From Roseiarcus sp963765375 (lineage in GTDB: Bacteria; Pseudomonadota; Alphaproteobacteria; Rhizobiales; Beijerinckiaceae), in the NCBI GenBank assembly GCA_963765375.1, contig CAVXVZ010000006.1, positions 65,952 through 129,951 of the forward strand: a DNA stretch of 64,000 nucleotides. The letters run 5' to 3'. Within the stretch, counting starts at the first letter, position 1, and each line of letters opens with the position of its first letter. Below the pieces are notes generated by a model. The model made no database searches. It had not been told where the DNA came from and saw only the letters and a list, made by a program, of their open reading frames with translations. Shown here piece after piece: positions 8,769 through 16,300 of this stretch. A program made the position numbers and the translations under genes.

Positions 8769-9275
8769 TTATTTGGAAGAAGCGCCGGGATTTTGAGCGG
8801 TAGCCGTGCTTTGAGTGGACCCGCCGCCCCCCACTGTCTTCAAGGACAATTCATAAGTTAAAAGCACCGCGAACTGAGAATCGAGCTGGCTCTGTGTCGC
8901 CTTCAAGGCATAGGGGCTAAGCGCGCCATACTCTTTGTGCGTCGCTCTCAAGTTCGAGATCTCTGTTCTCAGGTTGCTGAAATATATCGGGAGGTTCGCG
9001 GTGGACGCGTCCGGCGTGGCCTCCATTCTGAGCTCCAGGCCTTTGAGGGAAGTATCCACGTCATCGTAAAAGGCAATGTTGTCCGCATACGCCGCTTTTG
9101 TGCTGCCCGAGATCCAGCCATCGATGGCCCGGTGCAATTTGGACTGCAGATCCGAGATCGAAGTGTCGGCCTTGCTGTCGTATTGCGGCGCGGCGCACGC
9201 CGCAAGAAGCAGGGAGATCACTGAACAAGTGAAAACCAATTTGGTGCTGAAATACCTTGTCGCCCGCATATTCAT
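8769..9275 (-). CDS. Putative lipoprotein, hypothetical
   Basis: A 168-residue protein with a lysine/arginine-bearing N-terminus, a hydrophobic stretch (LVFTCSVISLLLAA) and a lipobox ending LLAAC, so Cys27 is the probable lipidation site and the protein is likely anchored in the periplasm. The body is helical with no recognised domain, and the tail is Gly/Ser/Thr-rich. The start could be either of two ATGs six bases apart. It is the first gene of a two-gene unit with the small Ala-rich protein downstream. Function unknown. Confidence 0.7.
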   Translation of the reverse strand: MNMRATRYFSTKLVFTCSVISLLLAACAAPQYDSKADTSISDLQSKLHRAIDGWISGSTKAAYADNIAFYDDVDTSLKGLELRMEATPDASTANLPIYFSNLRTEISNLRATHKEYGALSPYALKATQSQLDSQFAVLLTYELSLKTVGGGGSTQSTATAQNPGASSK

Positions 9276-9547
9276 CTCAAATAAATTGAGCTAACATCTT
9301 CGGGGGAACGCTAGGTCGCGTCGTGAGTAGCGTCAATTCCGCGGGTGGATTGAACCAGGTTGTCCACAGGAATATCGGCCCAAGTAACTACGAAGATTGG
9401 CGCTTCAATCGCCTCAATGCGTGCGAGCTCGGCCTGCCCGGCCGATGGCGACACATCGAAGTTGACCCGAATTGCGTGAATTCGTTTTCGCCGGTTTGTC
9501 CCCGGCGCCTTCTTGATGCGATAACATCTGGCGAGGTCCGCGCCCCC

Positions 9548-11335
9548 ATGCCGATTCGCCGTCTCGATCCGCTCGTCGTCGACCGCATCGCCGCGGGCGA
9601 GGTGATCGAGCGGCCGGCGGCGGCGATCAAGGAACTGGTCGAGAACGCGCTCGACGCCGGGGCGAAGGCGATCGAGGTCGCGATCGAAGCCGGCGGGCGA
9701 AGGCTGATCCGCGTCGTCGACGACGGGCGCGGCATGGACGAAGCCGATCTCGCGTTGAGCGTCGAGCGGCACGCGACGTCGAAAATTCCCGACGGCGACC
9801 TGACCGCGATCCGACCTTCGGCTTCCGCGGCGAGGCGCTGCCCTCGATCGCCTCGGTGTCGCGGCTCGAAATCCGCACCCGCGCGGCAGGGCGCGCCGAC
9901 GGGCTTGAGGCTCGTGGTCGAGGACGGGAGAAAGAGCGTCGATCGAACCCTGCGCCGCGCCCGTCGGCGCGCGGGTCGAGGCGCGCGATCTCTTCGCCGC
10001 CACGCCCGCGCGGCTCAAGTTCCTCAAGTCCGACCGGTCGGAGGCGCTGGCCGCGGCCGATGCGGTCAAGCGGCTGGCGATGGCCGCGCCGCACGCGCGC
10101 TTTTCGTTCGCAACCGACATCGGCTCGTCGTTCGACTGGCCGGCCGCTGGCCGACGGCGAAGCAGGGCTTCGCTGAGCGGCTGCGCCAGGCGCTCGGCGA
10201 CGACTTCGGCTTGAATTCGGTCGGGCTCGACGCGCGACGCGACGGCGCGCGGCTCACCGGCCGGGTCGGCCTGCCGACCTTCAGCCGGCCGAACGCCTCC
10301 CAGCAGTTCCTGTTCGTCAATGGGCGGGCGGTGCGCGACAAGACGCTCGCGGGCGCGCTGCGCGGGGCCTACCTCGATTTCCTGCCCCCCGACCGGCATG
10401 CGGTCGCGGCCCTGTTCGTCGAGTGCGATCCCGAGCGAGGTCGACGTCAACGTCCATCCGGCCAAGGCCGAGGTGCGCTTTCGCGAGGCCGCCGTCGTCA
10501 GGAGCCTCGTCGTCGGGCGATCAAGCAGCGCCTGAACGAGGCGCTGCATCGGGCGACGACCACCGGCGGCACGGCGACGATCCTCGCCATGCGGCCGCCG
10601 CAAGCCTATCGCGGAGCCTCCTATACCGCCCGCTGGGACTGGCGGGCCTCGCCCGCGGCGCCGCGGCTCGCCGAGCCGGCGCAGGCGAGCTTCGCCGAAA
10701 CTCGCGCTCTCGGCGGCGCCGTCCCGCCGCGCCGGCGAATGAGCGCGACCTCGCCTCTCCGCTCGGCGCCGCGCGGGCGCAAGTGCATGGAAACTACATC
10801 ATCGCCCAGACCGCGGACGGAGTCGTCATCGTCGACCAGCACGCGGCGCACGAGCGCATCGTCTACGAGAAGCTCAAGCGCGAGCGGGAGGGCGGCGCGA
10901 TCGAGCGGCAGACGCTGCTGACGCCGATGGTGGTCGATCTCGACCCCGAAGCGGCGGCGCTGATCGACGCCCATTCGCATGAGCTCGCTCGGCCTCGGCC
11001 TGATCGTCGAGGGCTTCGGCCCCGGCGCGGTGATGGTGCGCGAAGCGCCCGGCGGCGATCGCGGGCGGCGACCTTGCCGGCCTCGTGCGCGACCTCGCCG
11101 CCGATCTCGCGGCCGACGACGGCGCCCAGAGCCTCGCGCGCCGGCTCGACCGCCGCCTTGCGACGTTCGCCTGCCATCATTCGGTGCGCTCGGGCCGGCG
11201 CTCAAGCCCGAGGAGATGAACGCGCTTCTGCGCGAGATGGAGCAGACGCCCGGCGCCGGCCAATGCAACCACGGCCGCCCGACCTATGTCGAGCTCAAGC
11301 TCGCCGACATCGAGCGCCTGTTCGGGCGGCGCTGA
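9548..11335 (+). pseudogene. mutL: DNA mismatch repair protein MutL, multiply frameshifted
   Basis: The N-terminus from ATG 9548 reads MPIRRLDPLVVDRIAAGEV and contains the GHKL ATPase motifs ELVENALDAG and DDGRGMDE. After about 9810 the coding frame changes repeatedly. The pieces in order are FGFRGEALPSIASVSRLEIRTR, FATDIGSSFDW, NASQQFLFVNGRAVRDKTL, VDVNVHPAKAEVRF, VVIVDQHAAHERIVYEKLK and finally ACHHSVRSG...QCNHGRPTYVELKL, which ends at 11335. All conserved blocks are present and collinear. The lesions look like single-base indels, several beside short G or C runs. If they are real the strain would be a mutator; if not, this is an assembly-quality problem. Confidence 0.85.
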
Positions 11336-11389
11336 CAGGGAACACGGATCGCCCGTCGCGAAACGCCTCGATGCTTCGTACTCCAGGTA

Positions 11390-11526
11390 GTCATGGCCGG
11401 GCTTGTCCCGGCCATCCACGCGAACACCGCCTTTGCTGATTGGCGGCTCACCGCTTGTATGGGATCAAACCATGATGTGAATGGCGCCCGCGTTACGTGG
11501 ATGGCCGGGACAAGCCCGGCCATGAC
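11390..11526. repeat. 31-bp perfect inverted repeat with GC-rich inner palindrome
   Basis: The 31 bases at 11390-11420 are the exact reverse complement of 11496-11526, with a 75-bp spacer. Each arm contains the inner palindrome ATGGCCGGG-CTTGT-CCCGGCCAT. Arms of this type are common interspersed repeats in Hyphomicrobiales and behave like REP doublets or small non-autonomous elements. Located between mutL and purL. Confidence 0.75.
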
Positions 11527-11678
11527 GAATAGGTCGCCCGGTAGAGGACCGAGAGCGCGGCTTCGGTCATGGCGATCATCCCATGCCTATCTTGCTTATC
11601 ACGTTGCGGCTTGGATTCATCGCCGCTCAAGGCTATTGGGCGGGCGTCGTTTCCGAGTTTGAGAGAGAGCCTGAGCCG

Positions 11679-13886
11679 TTGAGCGCCGCGGAACCCAAGG
11701 TCGACGAGGCGCTCGCCGTCGCGCATGGCCTGAAGCCCGACGAATACGCGCGCCTCGTCGCGCTGATCGGCCGGACCCCGACCTTCACCGAACTCGGCAT
11801 CGTCTCGGCGATGTGGAACGAGCATTGCTCGTACAAGTCCTCGCGCCTGCATCTGCGCAAGCTGCCGACCAAGGGCCCTCATGTCATCCACGGCCCGGGC
11901 GAGAACGCCGGGCGTGATCGACATCGGCGACGGCGACGTCTGCGTGTTCAAGATGGAGAGCCACAATCATCCCTCGTTCATCGAGCCCTATCAGGGCGCG
12001 GCGACCGGAGTCGGCGGGATCTTGCGCGACGTCTTCACCATGGGCGCAAGGCCCATCGCCTGCCTCAATTTCCTTCGCTTCGGCGCGCCCGATCATGTCC
12101 GAACCCGGCGCCTCGTGGCCGGGGTCGTCGGCGGGGATCGGCGGCTACGGCAATTCGTTCGGCGTGCCGACGGTCGGCGGCTCGACCGGCTTCCATAGGC
12201 GCTATGACGGCAACATCCTCGTCAATGCTATGGCGGTCGGCGTCGCCAGGCGGGACGCGATCTTCACCTCGAAGGCGGCGGGCGTCGGCAATCCGATCGT
12301 CTATCTCGGCTCGAAGACCGGACGCGACGGCATCCATGGCGCGACCATGGCCTCGGCGTCGTTCGCCGAGGACGCCGAGGAGCGCCGCCCGACCGTCCAG
12401 GTCGGCGATCCGTTCGCCGAGAAGCTCCTGCTCGAAGCCTGTCTCGAATTGATGGCGTCCGGGGCGGTCATCGCCATCCAGGACATGGGCGCGGCCGGCC
12501 TCACCTCGTCGGCGGCCGAGATGGGCTCAAAAGGCGATCTCGGCGTCGAGCTCGACCTCGACCGCGTCCCCTGCCGCGAGACGGAAATGAGCGCCTACGA
12601 GATCATGCTGTCCGAGAGCCAGGAGCGGATGCTGATGGTGCTGAGGCCGGAGAAGGAAAAAGAGGCCGAGGACATTTTCCGCAAGTGGGGGCTCGATTTC
12701 GCCGTCATCGGCCGGACGACCGATTCGCGGCGGTTCGTCGTCAGGCAGGGCGGCGAGGTCAAGGCGGACCTGCCGATCAGGGAGCTCGGCAGCGAAGCGC
12801 CGCTCTACGACCGCCCGTGGACGCGAGACGCCGCCGTCGCCTTATCCTCGATCCCGCCGCCATCATGGCCCCGATGCCGACCGACGCGGCGCTGATCAAG
12901 CTCCTTGGCTCGCCCGATCTCAGCTCCAAGCGCTGGATCACCGAGCAATACGACACCCTCATCCTCGGCAACACCATCCAGGGCCCGGGAGGGGACGCCG
13001 CGGTGGTCCGGCTCGGCGACGGGCCAAAGGGCCTGGCGCTGACCACCGATTGCACCGAGCGCTATTGCGCCGCCGATCCGCGCGAAGGGGGAAAACAGGC
13101 GGTGGCGGAGGCGTGGCGCAACCTGATCGCCGTCGGCGCGCGGCCGCTCGCGCTCACCGACAATCTCAATTTCGGCAATCCCGAGCGCGCCCGAGACGAT
13201 GGGGGAGCTGGTCGGCTGCATCGAGGGCATCGGCGAGGCGGCGCGGGCGCTCGATTTTCCCGTCGTTTCGGGCAACGTGTCGCTCTATAACGAAACGATG
13301 GGCGAAGGGATTCCGCCGACGCCGGCGATCGGCGGCGTCGGCCTTGTCGACGACGTCGGCAGGTCGGCGACGCTCGCTTTCAAGGCGGCGGGCGAGGATA
13401 TTCTGCTGATCGGCGGGGCGCCGTCATGGCTCGGCCGCTCCGCCTGGCTGATGACGGTCGCGGGCCGCGAGGAGGGCGCGCCGCCGCCGGTCGATCTCGC
13501 CGCCGAACGCCGCAACGGCGAATTCGTCGCCGTCGCTCATCCGGGCCGAAGCGGGTCAGCGCCGTCCACGACCTCTCCGACGGCGGCCTCGCCGTGGCGC
13601 TGGCCGAAATGGCGCTTGCCGGAGGGATCGGCGCGACGATCGCGGCCGAGGGGCCCGGAGCACGCCTTCTTCTTCGGCGAGGACCAGGGCCGCTACGTTT
13701 TGACCTCGGCGCCGGCCGAGACAGCGGCCATCGCCGAAGAGGCGAAGCGGCTTGCAGGTCCCGCTCTCGCGCATCGGCGTCACCGGCGGCGAGACGTTGA
13801 GGCTCGGCGGCGCGGCGCCGGTCGCCCTTGCCGCGCTCACGGAAGCCTATGAGAGTTGGCTTCCGGACTTTATGGATCGCTCTTAA
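11679..13886 (+). pseudogene. purL: Phosphoribosylformylglycinamidine synthase II (PurL), frameshifted
   Basis: Small-type PurL, the ATP-dependent amidotransferase synthase of purine biosynthesis. Conserved blocks in order are FTELGIVSAMWNEHCSYKSS, FKMESHNHPSFIEPYQGA, GGYGNSFGVPTVGG, IQDMGAAGLTSSAAEMGSK, LTDNLNFGNPE and VVSGNVSLYNE. The end reads TEAYESWLPDFMDRS at 13886. TTG 11679 is the likely start. Frames change near 11912 (GCCGGGCGT where one G fewer restores AGVIDIGDGD), near 12130 (one extra G), near 12833, near 13190 and in the last 300 bp. All blocks are collinear. As the gene is needed for prototrophy, sequencing indels are a serious alternative to decay. Confidence 0.88.
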
Positions 13887-13897
13887 GGGGGAAACGC

Positions 13898-14146
13898 ATG
13901 ATTCCGTTCGTCATCGTCAAGACCAAAGCGGGCTTCGCCTATCTACGGCCAGAGCACGTCGTCGCCATCAACGCATCCGATGGCGACGACTGCATGATCC
14001 TCATGACCGACGGCGTCACCATCGCCGCCACCGAACCGGCCGAGGACGTCGTCGCGCGGCTCGAGGCCGAGGCGGAGGAGGAGGACCACGCGGTCGAGAC
14101 AATCAAGGAGCACAATCGCCATGGCAATGTCCCAAACCGAGATTGA
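13898..14146 (+). CDS. Small acidic hypothetical protein between purL and bolA
   Basis: An 82-residue protein with start ATG 13898 behind AAGGGGGAAACGC. The first 55 residues form a probable beta-rich unit (FVIVKTKAGFAYLRPEHVVAI, then a strand around CMILMTDGVTI), whose pattern resembles the small FlbD/SwrD-like fold. The rest is an acidic helix (ARLEAEAEEEDHAVETI). It starts 11 bp after purL and its 3' end overlaps the bolA start by 26 bp in another frame, so the three are likely co-transcribed. No enzymatic motif is visible. The fold resemblance is an inference. Confidence 0.65.
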   Translation: MIPFVIVKTKAGFAYLRPEHVVAINASDGDDCMILMTDGVTIAATEPAEDVVARLEAEAEEEDHAVETIKEHNRHGNVPNRD

Positions 14147-14351
14147 GCGGATGATCCGCGAGGCGTTCCCCGACGCCCGGGTCGAAGTGAAGGACCTTGC
14201 CGGCGACGGCAACCATTATTCGGCCAGCGTCGTCTCCTCGGCCTTCAAGGGCGTGAACAAGGTGAAGCAGCACCAGATGGTCTACGCCGCGCTCAAGGGG
14301 AAGATGGGCGGCGAATTGCACGCGCTGGCGCTTACGACGTCGGAGGGCTAG
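14121..14351 (+). CDS. bolA: BolA/IbaG-family protein
   Basis: A 76-residue BolA-family protein, which in proteobacteria partners with a monothiol glutaredoxin in iron-sulfur trafficking or regulation. The family pattern is clear: IERMIREAFPDARVEVKDLAGDG, then SSAFKGVNKVKQHQMVYAAL with the conserved His in KQHQMV, and a short ELHALAL C-terminus. The usual downstream grxD gene is absent here; the next gene is convergent and overlaps the bolA stop by three bases. A near-copy of the stretch around KVKQHQMVYAAL recurs at 15330-15365. Confidence 0.92.
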   Translation: MAMSQTEIERMIREAFPDARVEVKDLAGDGNHYSASVVSSAFKGVNKVKQHQMVYAALKGKMGGELHALALTTSEG

Positions 14352-14917
14352 GAGCCATCGCCGGACGGGCGGCGAGGCGGGAATCGCGCGCCGTTGCTCT
14401 CAAGGGGCAGACGCAGCGCGTTGGTCAGGTAGCTCACGGCGCGATAGAAACCCGCCAGCATGAGAACCTCGACCAAAGCCATGTCGCAGAACTGTCCTGC
14501 CATCGCCGACCAAAGCGCGTCGTCAATGTCCGAATTCGCGTGAAGCTGATCGCAGGCGCGGATGAGGAGTCCGTCCTCGAACGACCAGCAGGGATCGTCG
14601 GCGCCGCCGTTCACGAGCGAGTCCAGCATCGCCGCGTCCAGCCCGGCCGTTTTGCCGAAGAACGCCACATGCACTCCCCATTCGTACTCCGAGCCCGAAA
14701 GAGCGGTCACGCGGCCGATGACCACTTCTCGCTGGCGGAGCGTGAGATGCCCTTTGTCGAGGAGCGCCCCTCCTCGCAGGCGCTCAAACAGCCGGGCGTC
14801 GCGCGCCAGCGTGGTGAATAGCGCCAGAGGCGGCGCGCCGGGCGGCATGATTCGGTCGAAGACAGCCTGCATGTCGGCGGAAAAGGGCGGCTTGACGGGC
14901 GCGATTCGTGCAGACAC
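14348..14917 (-). CDS. Carboxymuconolactone decarboxylase-family protein
   Basis: A 189-residue CMD-family protein with the all-helical AhpD-like fold. The central block LTLRQREVVIGRVTALSGSEYEWGVHVAFFGKTAGL matches the family core, but the CxxC pair that gives AhpD its peroxidase activity is replaced (SGSEYEW). A CxxC-type thiol role is therefore unlikely, and a lactone, hydrolase-like or unknown activity remains. The GTG start is preceded by GGGAG. It is divergent from an HxlR-family regulator 64 bp away, a common pairing in which the regulator controls the enzyme gene. Confidence 0.82.
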   Translation of the reverse strand: MSARIAPVKPPFSADMQAVFDRIMPPGAPPLALFTTLARDARLFERLRGGALLDKGHLTLRQREVVIGRVTALSGSEYEWGVHVAFFGKTAGLDAAMLDSLVNGGADDPCWSFEDGLLIRACDQLHANSDIDDALWSAMAGQFCDMALVEVLMLAGFYRAVSYLTNALRLPLESNGARFPPRRPSGDGS

Positions 14918-14981
14918 GGCAAACTCCCTGCGCTATGTTTTCTGTAGCATCGCCTAGAGCAACTGCTATCGAAAGTAAAGC

Positions 14982-15326
14982 ATGACGATTCCGAGGCCGG
15001 GCGTTCCCGTGCGCGGCTCGCGGACCGGCCGCCCGGTGATGGCGCTCCTGGATCTGCTTGGCCGCAGGACCGCGCTGCGCATCCTGTGGGAATTGTCGCG
15101 CGCCGATCACGGCCTGACGTTTCGGGCGCTCGAGAGCGCGGCCGAGACCAACCCCGCGCTGCTCAACACCCGCCTCAAGGAATTGCGCGCAAGCGGGCTC
15201 GTCTTCCATGACGCCGACGGCTACCGCCTCAGCGCGAGCGGCCTTGAGCTTCTGAAACTGCTGTTGCCGCTGGTCGAGTGGGCCAATGAGCGGGCGAGCG
15301 ATTCGCGGCCGCCCTCCAGGGCCTGA
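14982..15326 (+). CDS. HxlR-family winged-helix transcriptional regulator
   Basis: A 114-residue DNA-binding protein. The HxlR pattern is visible: MALLDLLGRRTALRILWEL (helix 1), TFRALESAAETNPALLNTRLKELRASGLV (recognition helices), then the beta wing around DGYRLSASGLELL. It probably controls the divergent CMD-family gene. The last residues and stop codon lie at the edge of a 36-bp stretch copied from bolA, so the C-terminus may have been reshaped by that duplication. Confidence 0.82.
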   Translation: MTIPRPGVPVRGSRTGRPVMALLDLLGRRTALRILWELSRADHGLTFRALESAAETNPALLNTRLKELRASGLVFHDADGYRLSASGLELLKLLLPLVEWANERASDSRPPSRA

Positions 15327-15329
15327 GCA

Positions 15330-15365
15330 AAGGTGAAGCAGCACCAGATGGCCTACGCCGCGCTC
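15330..15365 (+). repeat. Partial copy of the bolA coding sequence
   Basis: Thirty-six bases here match 14259-14294 inside bolA with one mismatch (GGTGAAGCAGCACCAGATGG is shared exactly). The copy is in the same orientation about 1.07 kb downstream and begins just after the HxlR stop codon. Weaker similarity extends about 12 bases further left. Confidence 0.75.
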
Positions 15366-15439
15366 GTTGGGTCCCCGCCTGCTCGATCGACGGCTCTACA
15401 CTTGTCGTCCCGAAATGGCGGGACGCGGGGCTGCAAACC

Positions 15440-15486
15440 AGCGATATTATCGCTTGACTGGCGCCAGAGCTAGCGATAATATCACT
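15440..15486 (+). promoter_or_regulatory. Toxin-antitoxin promoter with two palindromic operators
   Basis: Two similar palindromes, AGCGATATTATCGCT (15440-15454, perfect) and AGCGATAATATCACT (15472-15486, one mismatch), lie 32 bp apart. Between them is a plausible sigma-70 promoter, TTGACT (15454-15459), a 17-bp spacer, then TAATAT (15477-15482). The second palindrome covers the -10 box. This layout fits autorepression by the downstream XRE antitoxin. The first codon (GTG 15488) falls at the expected transcription start, so the mRNA would be leaderless. Confidence 0.7.
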
Positions 15487-15487
15487 C

Positions 15488-15739
15488 GTGAAAACGATTG
15501 TCCTGACCCTTGCCGCCGCAAAGGACCTCGACTCGCTTCCGCAGGACGCGCGCGCACAGGTGGAGGAGGCGCTCCACCGCTACGCCATGACGGGCCAGGG
15601 CGACGTCAAGCCTCTTCATGGCCGGGGCGGTTCGCGGCTCCGCGTCGGCGGTTACCGGGTGATCTTCGATGAGGATGCAACCACGATTCTGGCGATCTAC
15701 ATAGGCCGTCGGGTCACCACGACTTACAAAAGGAACTGA
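15488..15739 (+). CDS. RelE/ParE-superfamily toxin
   Basis: An 83-residue protein of the RelE/ParE fold. It has an N-terminal strand (TIVLTLAAAKDL), a helix over the Asp/Gln-rich segment, then the strand pair GSRLRVGGYRVIFDEDATTILAIYIGRR with the basic residues typical of ribosome-dependent mRNA interferases. The product probably cuts translated mRNA or binds gyrase. The gene precedes its antitoxin by 3 bp, the reverse of the classical order but common for RelE/HigB types paired with XRE antitoxins. The start has no Shine-Dalgarno sequence. Confidence 0.82.
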   Translation: MKTIVLTLAAAKDLDSLPQDARAQVEEALHRYAMTGQGDVKPLHGRGGSRLRVGGYRVIFDEDATTILAIYIGRRVTTTYKRN

Positions 15740-15742
15740 GCT

Positions 15743-16125
15743 TTGAGAGCGCCGCAGATCATTCGGACACCTGAGGGCGAGGAGCTGGTGGTGCTGCCTC
15801 GGGCTGATTATGAGGCGCTCATCGAGCGCGCTGATCACGAGTCTGAGGATGCGGATGACGTTACAATCTACGACGCTCGAAGGCCGAGTTGGCTGCCGGC
15901 GGCGTCGTCCTGCCGCCTGAGGTGAGCGCTGCCGTTCTTCGAGGCGACAGCAGGCTGAAAGCAGTTCGCAACTGGCGCGGCGAGACCCAACTACACCTGA
16001 CATTCAAAACAGGCATCGCTCAAGGCTATCTGTCCGACCTCGAAAACGGGCGACGCAAGGGAACTTCCGACACAATCGCAAAGCTCGCGCAGGCCTTAAA
16101 TGTGCCGGCGGAGTGGCTTTCGTAA
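15743..16125 (+). pseudogene. XRE-family antitoxin, one frameshift
   Basis: The N-terminal frame (TTG 15743 after AAAGGAACTGAG) reads IIRTPEGEELVVLPRADYEAL, a typical antitoxin start. The second frame (from about 15880 to 16125) encodes an HTH_3 domain, GIAQGYLSDLENGRRKGTSDT with NVPAEWLS at the end. One missing A in CGAAGGCC near 15872 joins them as DARKAELAAGGVVLPPEV. With that base restored the protein is about 127 residues and would bind the paired operators upstream. If the lesion is real, an unneutralised toxin would be expected to be lethal, which argues for a sequencing slip. Confidence 0.75.
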
Positions 16126-16300
16126 AGCGAAAACTCGCCACAACGCGTTGGGGCGGGCTTTGAAGTGGACTCCACTCAATTCGGCGCAAATACGCTTTGA
16201 ATCAGACTGCAGGGTCATCTTGAATCCGGGCGGCAACGCGACGATATCGCAATCGGCCGCCCCCTAAGGACGGTCACAACTTCTTCCGGAGAGGCCCGAT

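Noticed and set aside
9311..9547. Minus-strand coding frame upstream of mutL
   Set aside because: Some residues look protein-like, but there is no start codon and it continues as an antisense shadow of mutL.
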